The notes under the pieces are model-generated. The model ran no database searches and was not told the origin of the DNA. It was given only the letters and a program-made list of their open reading frames with translations. Positions 34,045 through 45,004 of a DNA stretch of 64,000 nucleotides are shown piece by piece. Source of the DNA: Kuschelorhynchus macadamiae (taxonomy: Eukaryota; Arthropoda; Insecta; Coleoptera; Curculionidae). Numbering within the stretch: position 1 is the first letter of the stretch; every line of letters starts with the position of its first letter. Where the stretch lies: contig JAUTXW010004693.1 in assembly GCA_030620095.1 (NCBI GenBank), positions 1,054,001 through 1,118,000 on the forward strand. The letters run 5' to 3'. Position numbers and translations under genes: made by a program.

Positions 34045-36720
34045 CTGTATAAATCGAGGTATAAATATACAGGGCATCTCATTTTAAATAATTTGGTACC
34101 TACCAACGGAAAACGACGTACCTACTGTGTCTACATATATGATATTAAAATTAAGTAAACACTCGAATTACCTCAATTTTATATTCAACTTTTCGCTCCA
34201 TCTGGTATACTTTCCGAGACACGGTAGTGTTCAAAGACATACGGGCAACCCTGTACATCGGGAAATACCGTTTATAGTTAATTGTATACATATACGAATA
34301 ATCCATTGTAAAATAGACGCTTAATTTCGGTGCAAAAACATGTAGAATACCTATCTCATTGATAATAAAATCAGCTTTAATGTACAAATGACGCAAGAAA
34401 TTAACCCAAATTAAAGCGGCTAGCATATTTATTGTATTGTGTTCGGTATATTTACTTTAGTCTCAATTATAGCCTAATAAAATTGGTCATGTATCAACAA
34501 TTTAAACAACTGTAATTATTAGACATTTTCATAAATAGACTGGTAAAAAGTTAGTTACCACTTATTTATTAAAAACAATATTTCATAGTTAACAAGACAA
34601 ACATAATTAATAGGTACCGAGTCTGTGGTACATCAAAATTTGATGAAAATTTGTAACCAACAAAGTTAACTATAAGTTGCGCATAAATTTCAATATCAAA
34701 TCGGATAAGTCAGACATCCCGACGTAAGTACCAAAATTTAAGCGTGTCTGTCATCTAGTCTAGATGAAAACATAAACATTTGTGCGTTCCAAAAGAAAAC
34801 AAGAGGACAAGTGACTATAGATGACCTCGGAAGGCTACAAGTACAGGTAGGTACTAATTAAACATGGTGTAAAACCAAAGGAGGACGAATATATCAACCC
34901 TCTCTTGGCATCTTGAAATTTAAGTGTGACCTTGATAAAAGATGCAAGCCAGTTTAGGCCATTACATTGTCTGCAGGGCAGGCTATAATATTAACTGGCA
35001 ATCTTAAAGTAGGTAAAGTGAGAGGGTAAATGTTATGACGGCCAAAAAAAATCGATACACTGCAACCCGCCAAACTAAATATTTTGGACGCCTTAAGGTA
35101 CCCACTTCTAAAAAGAAAACTTGTTAGGGATTGCTGATAATGAGAATTTTTTGCTACTGAATATATTTAAAAAAAAAACAAACATTACTACAAATTTCTC
35201 TCGTAGTAGGTTTTAAAAGCGCTTTATTATCGTTGTTGTTTTTTGTTTGGTGGGTATAATTTACTTTTGTATAATGATAATGCACTATTAACTTAAAGGT
35301 AGAAGACAGGTACCTAAGTCAATTTATTTTTATTTCCTTATAATAGCGTAAACTGCATGTACCTACACAATTACTGAAAAACGGCGTAATTTGCAAATAT
35401 ATGCGAAAGGAAAATTTATAGAAAGTATTTAATTTAGACAAGCCTTCGAGAATTCGACCCCAGAGATTTATTGAGGTTGATATAATATAAAACTGCATAT
35501 TTGAAATGTATGGAAATGTTGTTTACCTTAAGCACAATCTAATTCATACCTTCTCGTGTTATTTCTAGGTTAGGACATGGGCATTTTGGTTTTCACAGTA
35601 CGATATTCACTAACAAACACCGAAACACAAAAACACTTTCCACTTAAACTTAAAACGTAACTTTAAAAATTAATCAGCTTCAAAACATTCGTACACCATG
35701 CTTCCAAGACAGATAACTTCACGAATGTTTGACGATTCTCTCTACTACACACACGGAGCATTGTTGCCAGCTCTGGCGCATTCTTTATACTAGGCCGTCC
35801 TTCTGTGATAAACTTCCTAACAAACGCATTGATATTTAAACATTTTCTTTGTTAGATTTGCATATAATGTAAAAGTGACTACATGTCATAAAAGCATGAA
35901 TGAAAATCATTATCTGATTAAATGTCATGCGTATCAAGATGAGCAACGTGAAGGAGGGATCAGAAGCCAAAAAAATAATATTTTGAATCAACTTGCGGCC
36001 CTGTTGCCAAATTTCCGATAATATGTTCGTGTTCCAAGATTTCATTACGGAGAACGCACACAACACTGGTTTGCCAAGTATGAGTTGGGAAGAATAAGAA
36101 AATAACGCTATTCTCATTCTCTGCGAGTTATTTAAATTTGGAACAAAGAGTGGGCGGAGCTAAAAAATGTGGGAATTTTGGATTCGTTGCGTTGCGTTTG
36201 ATTAGATGTGTATGTTACAGTGAATAAAGGGAATTTGTAAATGTTAACCTATACTAGTGATGATTAAAATTTTCATCATAAAAAAGGAAATTGTACAGAA
36301 AAAAAATGAAGCACAATAGCAAAAAAAATCTCTCATTTTTTGTAATAAAAATAAGACCAAAAACTTTACTTTTATTTTTATCACAGGTCTTGAAGCGATT
36401 ACTTTATACTTAGAACTTACACTACTTATTTATTTACGTTTTCTTAAACCATGTAGAATATTTTTTTTACTAAAAATCTTGGGCACTGGTTTCTATCTTG
36501 TTAAAAAATATTTATTTCCTTACCGTTTCGCTCTTCATAGAAAGCTTTTTCAAAAGCATACCTAGCCTACAAGAAACACAAATTATAAACATAGATTCAC
36601 AACCAAATCACATTTCAAAAAATCGGTAAATTTCCTTTACCCGGAACTTCTCTCATTATGAATATTTCCTTTTATTAGGAAAGTGTGAACCAATTTAGTT
36701 CAGTACATAGTTATTTAGGA
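34045..36720. other. longest stretch without recognised transposons
   Basis: No protein or repeat family recognised. A solo 'tatacagggcatctca' end lies at about 34068. The part at 35550-35760 has less extreme base composition and, on the minus strand, looks like an insect noncoding first exon ('gtgtttttgtgtttcggtg', then AAG|GTATGA near 35545), but nothing confirms transcription. Confidence 0.4.
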
Positions 36721-37214
36721 ACACATATACAGTGTGTCTACTTATGTTCTCTACATATGGGAAACTTTTTTATTAGTAGTTTTACGTAAAAAAGTTACTC
36801 TTTATAAAAAGTTCTGCTTTTTGCCAAAATAATATTAAAATATTCAAACTTGAGATTGCATATACAGGGTGGTCAAAAATTCCAAAAAATCGAAAATGAC
36901 TCAAGAGAAAAGTACCTTTAATTTTTATTTTATAGCAAAATGTAATACAAACTCTTACTTAGAATAAAAAAACATATCTAGCACTAGATTCGTTGCTTTC
37001 TATCTGAAATCACTTCTTAAGGAATGTAAAACTTTGGCTTCTTACTGGCAAGTCCAGTTTCTTACTTTTGTTCCTACATACATACCAGCAAAATTTCCTT
37101 ATTTATCGATTGTTGATAATGGCATTGTCAATGCCATTGTCAACCACAATATTGTATTACTTTATTGAAACATTAGTTTGAATATTATAGTAAAAAGAAA
37201 TACCGCTGAAATTA

Positions 37215-37601
37215 AGCAAAGAAGATAAAATCGAAATAATTTTAATTGTAGGAGAAAATTATAAAACATTTCGAGAAGCTGCAGACATTTTTAACAACAG
37301 ACACCCCGATAAAATTATACATTTCACAACAGTGGGGAATATTCTAACTAAATTCAAGATTTTTGGAAATGTAGAAAATAACTTTAAGAAGAAACGGAGG
37401 TCAAGGGTTGCGAACGACGAAACTACAAATCAAGTAATGCTCTCTGTGATAGAAGACCATAAAAAGTCCCTACGCAAAAGGTCAGCAACATGGCCAAATA
37501 ACGTAGGTAAAGATCCAGTTTCAAAAATATTGAAAGAAAACAGTTTTCGACCTTACAAACCAAAATGTATACATACCTTGAGACCAGGAGGCTGAGCGAC
37601 G
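37215..37601 (+). pseudogene. mariner transposase, N-terminal part
   Basis: LSKEDKIEIILIVGENYKTF, REAADIFNNRHPDKIIHFTT and VANDETTNQVMLSVIEDHKK, then a second HTH (GKDPVSKILKENSFRPYKP) form the DNA-binding half of a DUF4817-class transposase. The coding sequence is cut after GAGCGACG, the 3' end of which is the target duplication CGACG. Confidence 0.8.
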
Positions 37602-38362
37602 CACACTGGTCGATTTGCCTGGAATCACGGCATAAATGCATAAAATTTATTTATCTCAACATGACCAAAAATGTCCTAAATTTAAAGTCAATATTGCAAA
37701 CAACAAGTTGGCTGTGAAAAAATTCTTTCCAGCATTTGTCGTTCACTGACAGCAGACGTCAAAACAGAAATATGTCAGCAGGTAATGCTTTGTAAGACTA
37801 TAATCTGAAAAAAGTGTAAAATTTTAATAGTTGCTACAAAAAAGTTATTATCTGGATCGATACTTATTTTCGGTGGATGTTAAATCTTAAGGTATGTAGT
37901 TACAAAATATGTATAAGTTTTAGATATAAGTAGGATAGTAGTGGAAACTTAAGTCCAAAATCTCAATGTCTGCAAATTGCAACTTTTTTTTAAGGAACCT
38001 ATATTATAGAAAGCTTTTTGTTTATGTTCCGCCTCAGATCCCGGTTTCTAATATAATTTTTTAACTTCTATGATTACTTATCGTAAGTATCCAAAAACAA
38101 AATTTTGCAGATATTCGCAGTTTTTTCTATAAAATTTAAAATTAAATTGCGGCTTGGGTCTAAAAATCGAACTTTGCATTAATATGTAGTGTGTTTAAAT
38201 GATGTCATGCAAGATTTATCATTAGTTATAGAATGTCTCACTGTATTTGTTTGTTAAATAGAATAAATCAATGTTGAAAACGAAATTAAGCCAAATACCT
38301 CTGTACAGGGTGTCCAACTAATTTGTCAAAAAGTCCAAAAACGTAGAGAAAAAAAATTTGTA

Positions 38363-39437
38363 ATGAATATAATATCTTTAGTGCCTATTAAACTGGTATG
38401 CAACGAGCCCAGAAACTTTGAGTCCATCATCTGGCAAAATCCAAGATCTTCATCTCCTCAATTTTTTAGGCCACTTAACTTACAATTCGCCCACGAAACA
38501 ATAGAAATGACTATGCAGGAAAAGAAAAATATGGATGATCAAATAAACAAAGTTGTTCCTTTTAAGTATATTCTTAATAATAAAAGAATAACGGTACATT
38601 TTGAACTATATCTCACAATGATTGACGACAAAGTTTGCAATGCTCTGACATCAAATAGTTCAACTCATATATTTGTGGGGTCACATCCAGGGACATCAAT
38701 AATATTGATGCTGTTATTCAAAGATCGACTGCTGACAATAATTTGAAATATGGACTCTCAACATTACACGCCTGGACACGTTTCTTTGAATGTCTTTTAC
38801 ATTTATCTTATAAAACGAGCATTTTCAAGTGGCAAGCTAGAGGTGCGGAAGATAAGTTAAAAGTTTTAGAATCAAAGAAACATATTCAGGAACAACTTCG
38901 TTCTCAGATGGGGCTAATTGTAGACAAACCGAAGCCAGGTTTCGGTAGTTCCAATAATGGAAACACAGCGTGGAGATTTTTTGAGGATGTAGAAATAACT
39001 AAAATTTATTTTAATATAATTACAATATTTCATGTGTTATTGCAAACTCTGTCGTCAGGATTTGATATTAATATAGATGCAAAAACAGCAAAACTTTTTG
39101 TATGTTTGTATCCCTGGTATGTTATGCCTGTTACCGTGCATAAGGTTTTGATTCACGGATCAGGCATAATTAACTCGCTTATTCCAATAGGGCAATTATC
39201 CAAGGAGGCACAAGAAGCCCGGAATAAAGACATAAAAAATATAGGAAGGATTTTTCCCGGAAGACTTCGAGAACTGATAGTTTAAAAGATGTAATAAATC
39301 GACTTTTTTTCTCCTCGGATCCTTTTATACTGAGTTTAAGAGCACTAGCACAAAAAAAGATTAAGACATTCTTTCCTGAGGCACTGGAATTACTTAGGCC
39401 TCTAATAGTGAATGATAGTTCAAACAATCCAAAATAA
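38363..39437 (+). pseudogene. widespread arthropod orphan protein (LKYGLSTLHAW family), one frameshift; possible transposase
   Basis: The first frame (38363-38690) contains IIWQNPRSSSPQFFRPLNLQ, PFKYILNNKRITVHFELYL, TMIDDKVCNALTSNSST. A one-base change near 38665 shifts to YICGVTSRDINNIDAVIQRS, then NLKYGLSTLHAWTRFFECLL, MGLIVDKPKPGFGSSNNGNT, LFVCLYPWYVMPVTVHKVLI and IPIGQLSKEAQEARNKDIK. After the stop at 39285 the family C-terminus continues in another frame (LFFSSDPFILSLR, PEALELLRP) to about 39437. I recognise these blocks from proteins annotated as uncharacterised in many arthropods. TIRs and a target duplication imply it is, or was, transposon-encoded. The MID aspartate, ICG cysteine, LHAW histidine and SKEAQEARNKD glutamate suggest an RNase H-like catalytic layout (inference). 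The N-terminus is missing. Confidence 0.75.
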
Positions 39438-39556
39438 AGAACCCAATAAATATTATATATTCACATATTCAATTCTACGATACAATGATATTTTGTATAA
39501 TATTTACTTTAAATATACATACACAATGCTGAAAAATCTAATGTTTAGGAGTTAAA

Positions 39557-39990
39557 GTTTTATTTTAGAAATACAACAACAAGAAGTACAACGAGACATA
39601 ACTAAGTAGGTATTTTTATTGTATATTTTTAATACTTATTCTGTGACTATACCCTGTAAATTTGGATATTTAAAATTTTAGATAATTTTCACATGTATAA
39701 TGATGACATAATTTATCGTTTAAGAATTTATGTTTTATTTTGGAAATAGGCATAACTAGACATAAGTAATTTTAAATTTTTATTAATTCTTATTTTGTGA
39801 CGACACTCTGTAGATTTGGATCTTATCAATTTTGCACAATGGAGACTAATGTGTGGAAATTAGAGTTTTACTTTAGGGATACACATAACTAGACAGTAAG
39901 TATATTTGATTTATGTTTTTAGTAATGATCTTGTGAGTACACCCTGTATATAAATGTGGATTTTAACAATTTTTTATAATCCCAAATAAT
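39557..39990. repeat. three diverged tandem units
   Basis: Units begin 'gttttatttt' at 39557, 39732 and 39865. Each has 'cataacta(g)aca.aagta', then '(c/a)ccctgta.atttgga' or close variants, then an AT-rich tail. Spacings are 175 and 133 bp. It lies near the right end of TIR element 2, where subterminal repeats could bind a transposase. Confidence 0.6.
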
Positions 39991-40276
39991 ATACATAAGC
40001 GTAAATGACTATAAACAAAGAGGTAATGATTTACTAGAACAGCTACTTAAAACTAAGGGTGGAAATACATTTCAAAATTTGCTCTTTATTTTTTACGTTC
40101 ACTAAATGGTCTTTGTAGTCCCAGGGGTCCAAGATACTCCTCCAAACATTATCATATCCAGTAAAAACTATTTTAAATAAGTGTAACTATCATTATTAAA
40201 TAAGTTCTCTCTGTTCTCAGTAACATTTTTAATGTTTCTATTTTTTACCATGTTTCCGTAAAAATCGACCAGTGTG

Positions 40277-40735
40277 CGACGGTTCGAGTTTTGCTGTCTG
40301 ATACAAGAGCAGCTAGAAGATGATCCTTTTATGGCAAGACGAATTATTTTTACCGATGAAGCAACGTTTACTTCCAATGGGACTGTAAGTTCGCAAAACT
40401 GTCGTTGGTGGAGTGACGTTAATCCTAATTTTGTTATACAAACTCGTGATCAGTATTCATTCAAAACAAATGTGTGGTGCGGAATTTATAAAGATAGAGT
40501 AATTGGACCAGTTTTTTTTTCGACATAATTTAAATAGTCAACGCTACTTGGATTTTCTAAATACTTACTTGTACGATTTTATTCATGAACTACCCACCCA
40601 TAAGTGAGAGGTTCCAAATATGGTACCAGCAGGATGGCGCACCATGCCACGGAGCAAGGGATGTAAGACAAAACTTAAATTTTATCTTTAATGGACGAGT
40701 AATCGACAGGGAAATTATTTTCGATTAAGGTTTGT
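40277..40735 (+). pseudogene. mariner transposase, catalytic part
   Basis: RRFEFCCLIQEQLEDDPFMA, RRIIFTDEATFTSNG (first D), WWSDVNPNFVIQTR, FKTNVWCGIYKDRVIGPVFF, then a frame break and VWYQQDGAPCHGARDVRQNL (second D, about 40620-40670). The third aspartate region is not found. It joins the N-terminal part at 37215-37601. Confidence 0.8.
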
Positions 40736-41191
40736 CGTACCTTTTTTAGTGTTTCTGCACGTCAGCTAGTCCAATCACAGGACTATTTTTTCTAGCTATT
40801 TGGATGATGAGAATAACATTTAGGGGCTTGACCACGTATGTTTTGCAAACCATTTAGTTTCGAATTTATTAATATCTAAAAATGATGATCATTTACTTCA
40901 ATTTCGACAAAATTATGAATTGTAATTTGGGGTGAAAGTTTGTGTTATAATCTAATAAGTCATTAATTGTATTTTCTGGTACAGATGACAAACAATCAAA
41001 TACATATCTTTAAAAAAACTACTTCAAAATCTAAAAATGTTTCTACCTCGTATTCTATAACTATTTGAGCGATAGTTGAATCAGCATGGGGAGCCATTGC
41101 ACAACAGTCTAATTGTTGATAAAAATGATCTTTATATTGGAAGTAGTTAATATTTAATGTTGTGTTCACACACTTTATAAATTCGTTGCAT

Positions 41192-41845
41192 CCCAAGTAC
41201 CATAAATTAGCTGATGAGCTTTTTTGCCTAACAATTAGCCAAAAAAGACTCATAAAAACGAGAAATTTGTCAAATGTTGGCAAATGATTCCTGGTTTGTT
41301 TTCTAACCATAAAAGCTCTCTTCAAATTAGATTTTTTTGCTCTGAAAGTAGCAGTTGTTAATGTATGGCTCTAGCATAATTACGTGGCAAAAAATATCTT
41401 TTATGGGGTAATTAAACCTCCAACTTTTTTTTGTAATATTGGATGGCCAAAAAGTAGAAATATCTATCAATTTTGTTGCCAGAACGTAACCAGATATATT
41501 CTAGTAAGTTTTGAAGTTAAATTATAGTAAGACTAGCTGTTTAAAATGCCAAAATATAACATTTTTAATCAATAGAAATCGAGATAAAAATATGGTCAAT
41601 AAGTAGGCATTTTTTCCCAATGCCAACCAAACATATATTAAGTATTTAAGTTTAATTATAGTGATAATAGCTACATAAGAATGCCAGATTATGACATTTT
41701 AAGACAACAAAAATTGAGAGGAAAAAATATGGCTTTTATTGTCATATTTTTGTTTCAAAATTAAACTAAAATTGGGTAATTGGGTAGTTTTATCGCTAGA
41801 ATATTGCCAAAAAATGCCATTTTTTTCAAATTTGCGTTTATAACC
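41192..41845. repeat. CCCAAGTA-family element, copy 3 (left part)
   Basis: Starts CCCAAGTACCATAAATTAGC and follows the interior of copies 1 and 2, stopping at 'gcgtttataacc' where the hAT begins. The expected continuation is not found beyond 44206, so the rest was lost. Confidence 0.6.
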
Positions 41846-44206
41846 CAGGGGCGTGCGGTGAAATTTTAAGAAAGGGAAGCAATTTTTATAAACTTACCTA
41901 TTTGTAATGTAATTCAATTCTTCGATCATTTTTTGCAAATTCGTCAATGACGTCATCATAAAAACGTCGATGCTCCGACATATTTTGGAGAAGTTTATTT
42001 TCAATGGACAACAGCGATGTATGCGAAAGTCTCTCCTGCCCCGTTGAATTTCTCACGAAATTTTTTTATACGTTTAAGTGTTGAAAAATTGCGTTCTACT
42101 GATGAACTTGTGGCAGGTATTGTCAATAATAATTCACACAATTTCGACACTTCGGTGTAGGCATCTTCCAACTCCTTGTCTTTTAAAAATTGCATTAGTT
42201 CCTTAGCATTATTTTTTGCGCTAATGTCATCAGTTTCGTAAATCACTTTTAGTTCAGATCGCAGTAACACTCGGTCGAAGAACTGGCCATAATGAAGAAG
42301 AAGAGATTTAAACGCATCTTCTGGAAGTTTTTCTTTTAAATGCATCAAAATTGTAGAGCTCGAGGAATTTAAAATAATTTAACCCGTTAAATCTATAGTT
42401 TATTTGTTGCTGAATTTGATCGATTATTTCATAAAAGAGGCGTCTGTATGTTGTTAAAAACATTGTCCGAGAATGGAAATATTTCTGAAAATATACTCAA
42501 CAAATAATTAAAATTAAAATCTCGTTTCAAACAGTTCAAAAACCCCCTAGAACTATTTATTGCTTCTGAGTCCCACGTTTCATTATTTTCTATTATATTC
42601 TCAAATAGTTCAATCAGTGATTCACGTTGTTCAGAGACTGTTAACACAAGTCTTCCATTATAGTTCCACCTAGTATGAGCTATTTTGGGCAATCATTTGT
42701 GGACAATGGAGTCCAAAGCTTGTGGACGTCTTGATGACTTGGAAAAAAAAGCAGCCATGCCACTTAAAGTAACGAAAAATACTTTACACTCTTTAATGTG
42801 ATTGATGGACTGGGATAAAACTAAATTTAATTTATGAGCAAAAAAATGGACAAACACTGCACTTGGGAAAGTTTCTCGAACTTTAGCTTACAGACCCCCT
42901 AATTGTCGTGCCATCACTGCAGCTCTATCATAGCTTTGAGCAACTAATTTTTTCTCTCCACTAATTTCTTTAGTAACGTTATAAACTACGGTATATAATG
43001 CATCTGCTGTACGATTTTGGGACACATTTAAAACCTAAAAATCGCTCTTGAATACTTCCGTCTGTTTTAACATAGCGTATTACTATAGATAATTGGCTAA
43101 AATTAGTGATATCAGTTGTTTCGTCCAGAACAATAGCAATGAACTGCGCCTCGCCAATCTCCTGCTTAATTCTTTTTAGAATAATGGTTGCAACAGCGGA
43201 AATTAAATCAATCTGGATTCGATTCGACGTTCCGCGAAAAACGGTAGACTGCTCTAAATGAATTTTTTAAGCAATCATCATATTTAGCCATTAAACTAAG
43301 CAAATCTTGAAAATTTTCTCTATTTGAAGAAACCCTTGTTTCGTCATGACCTCTAAATCCCAATTCGTGCTGTCCGAGAAAACAAACAACCATCGGTAAG
43401 TCTTCTTAATATTTGCCTATTTTTGTCGACTAGTTCATTGAGTTGGCGGTGACTAATTTCTAACTGTTTATTAAGGGCGTGTTCAATTCTGGTTTTGCCG
43501 AAGACTTTTTCTTTTATGACGGCCTGCAAATGCGCTTTGGACATAATGTATCTTTTTACAGCTTTATGGAAATTGTTCGTATTGTTTTTCCGAATAAAAA
43601 TGTCTAATACAGTTTTTCATTTTTGTAGTTAAATTTTTCATAGGCAGTTTTGCCCTTCCCTTTATTATTAAGACACACACCACACATTCACACACACTCT
43701 CTAAATTCTGCAACATTTTCAACGTTATTACCGACAGCCGAAGTTGACGGTATTTGCATATCCACGTCCGTATTATTGTCTTCCATATCGCACCATGCAC
43801 GACGCGACGTACGTATCACACAACACACGGATAGCCGTTCAAACAAAGAACTTACTCTAACGATAGCTTCCGCCCCCACTTAAAGCACGCGACTGAAATG
43901 CAAAAATTGCAAACAGCCGGTGGAAAGTTCAATAACCTCTGGCTCGATTCACAGAAAATCAAGCATACAGGACTTGGCTGCAGAGAAGCTAGCGGCCCGC
44001 ATAGGTTCTATTCGATTTTCTATTGTGGCTGGATCGGAGTTAAGGCCGCATTTATTATGGGCTTGATACTTAAGATAATATTTTAGCAATTTTAATATAA
44101 ACTAAATTAATGGTTTCCTATTTCAAAAATTACATTTTAGAAGATGTTTTGTAATTTTTTTTGGGGAAGCACTGCTTCCCTAGCTTCCATGGACTGCACG
44201 CCCATG
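41846..44206 (-). mobile_element. hAT element, ZMYM1/DUF4371 type, copy A
   Basis: The left end CAGGGGCGTGC (41846) and right end, inverted CATGGGCGTGC (44206), differ by one base. The interior matches the copy at 56440-59041 closely, with several deletions. No clear 8-bp duplication (TTATAACC against TTTAACAG). Confidence 0.8.
42001..43800 (-). pseudogene. hAT transposase (DUF4371 type), copy A, broken
   Basis: Minus-strand pieces in order from 43800: the MEDNNTDVDMQIPSTSAVGN N-terminus, KNLTTKMKNCIRHFYSEKQY, AHLQAVIKEKVFGKTRIEHA, ELGFRGHDETRVSS (RGHDE motif common to this group), KYDDCLKNSFRAVYRFSRNV, the central region around 42430-42690 (AHTRWNYNGRLVLTV) and the C-terminal hAT dimerisation domain (KLCELLLTIPATSSSVERNF, STLKRIKKFREK, 42001-42250). 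The zinc-finger block present in copy B (about 58290) is deleted. Many frameshifts. Confidence 0.8.
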
Positions 44207-44209
44207 TTT

Positions 44210-44640
44210 AACAGAGACCAAAAATCAAAAAATAAAGATATGACGTAACATATAAAGTATAACAAAAGACGAATGTCAAGGAAACAGACAATGGAAGAAT
44301 TTATTCATATATGTTAGCTTCTAATTAGTTCTAAGGTTGAGTAGCAAATAAAATTAACACTGTTTAAAAGAAGAATCAGCTTAATTAAATAATTTCGTAG
44401 AAAATACCACTACTCCAGCAATAATAATATATTTTTCTGATCTCTCTAATTAAAGCATTTCTGTGTACTGAAAATAGAGATAAAGTTTGTAATAATTAAG
44501 GTAGGTTTGAAATGACATTTTAACTACTGCTATTTAAATAGCAGGTATTTGAGAATACTGTGCGCCCGTTGCCTTGAAGAAATCTATCTAGTGCAACACT
44601 AGAAAATCGGTAAATTTTCTTTACCTGGAACTTCTCTGTT
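44210..44640. other. no feature recognised
   Basis: AT-rich DNA between the hAT and family H. Nothing identified. Confidence 0.4.
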
Positions 44641-45004
44641 TATGTAACCCAATGTCATTTAGTATACTGCCTTTTCAAACATTTTTGTTGCGAGCTATTT
44701 TGTTCCACCATATGGGAATCGTACCAATATTTTACCAGTTTCTAGGTATGCCACACTTAATATTTAGGTATGATTTAAAATAAATTGATTTGTTTTTACA
44801 CTGGTTTTTTAAGGCCGCCATTTTGTATGGTCATTTTCAATTCGTACCAGTTAATCCCTGTATCATATTCAATTTTGCTGCAAGATATTAAGTCAATTGA
44901 ATAAGAAGATTTTTTTAGACATTTTATTTGGCCGCCATTTTGTTTCTCCGTCTTGAATTCGTACCTCAATTTTATCAGTTAATCTCTGTATCACACTTAA
45001 TATA
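44640..45004 (+). repeat. Helitron-like family H, left part of a split copy
   Basis: Sub-repeats with 'ggccgccattttgt' at about 44813 and 44930. The copy is interrupted at 'cacttaatata' by Tc1-D and continues at 47282 with 'tgtccaaaatttgaa'. Confidence 0.6.

Larger units (their letters stand above)
37602..40276 (+). mobile_element. TIR element 2 (CACACTGGTCGA ends) carrying an arthropod orphan protein
   Basis: The left end CACACTGGTCGATTT (37602-37616) has an exact 15-bp inverted match at the right end (40262-40276). CGACG occurs immediately outside both ends (37597-37601 and 40277-40281), a 5-bp target duplication. Removing the element rejoins the mariner coding sequence into the frame AERRFEF with one base missing upstream. 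It is about 2.7 kb with one plus-strand gene (38363-39437) and a tandem repeat on the right. This is strong evidence of a single cut-and-paste-type insertion. Confidence 0.85.
36726..40735 (+). mobile_element. mariner (DUF4817 class) split by TIR element 2
   Basis: The left end is TATACAGTGTGTCTACTT at about 36727 with a TIR-like region to about 37190. The transposase gene on the plus strand is interrupted at 37601 by TIR element 2 and resumes at 40277. A matching right TIR was not found, so the right boundary is where the coding similarity ends. Confidence 0.65.

Noticed and set aside
34151..34426. 91-codon minus-strand frame
   Set aside because: No recognisable domain, AT-rich composition and overlapping unrelated frame on the other strand; likely chance.
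37332..37641. Plus- and minus-strand overlapping frames at 37.3-37.6 kb as two genes
   Set aside because: Only the plus-strand frame matches a mariner DNA-binding domain; the minus-strand one is its shadow.
41838..44214. 8-bp target duplication for hAT copy A
   Set aside because: TTATAACC and TTTAACAG agree at too few positions to be called a duplication.
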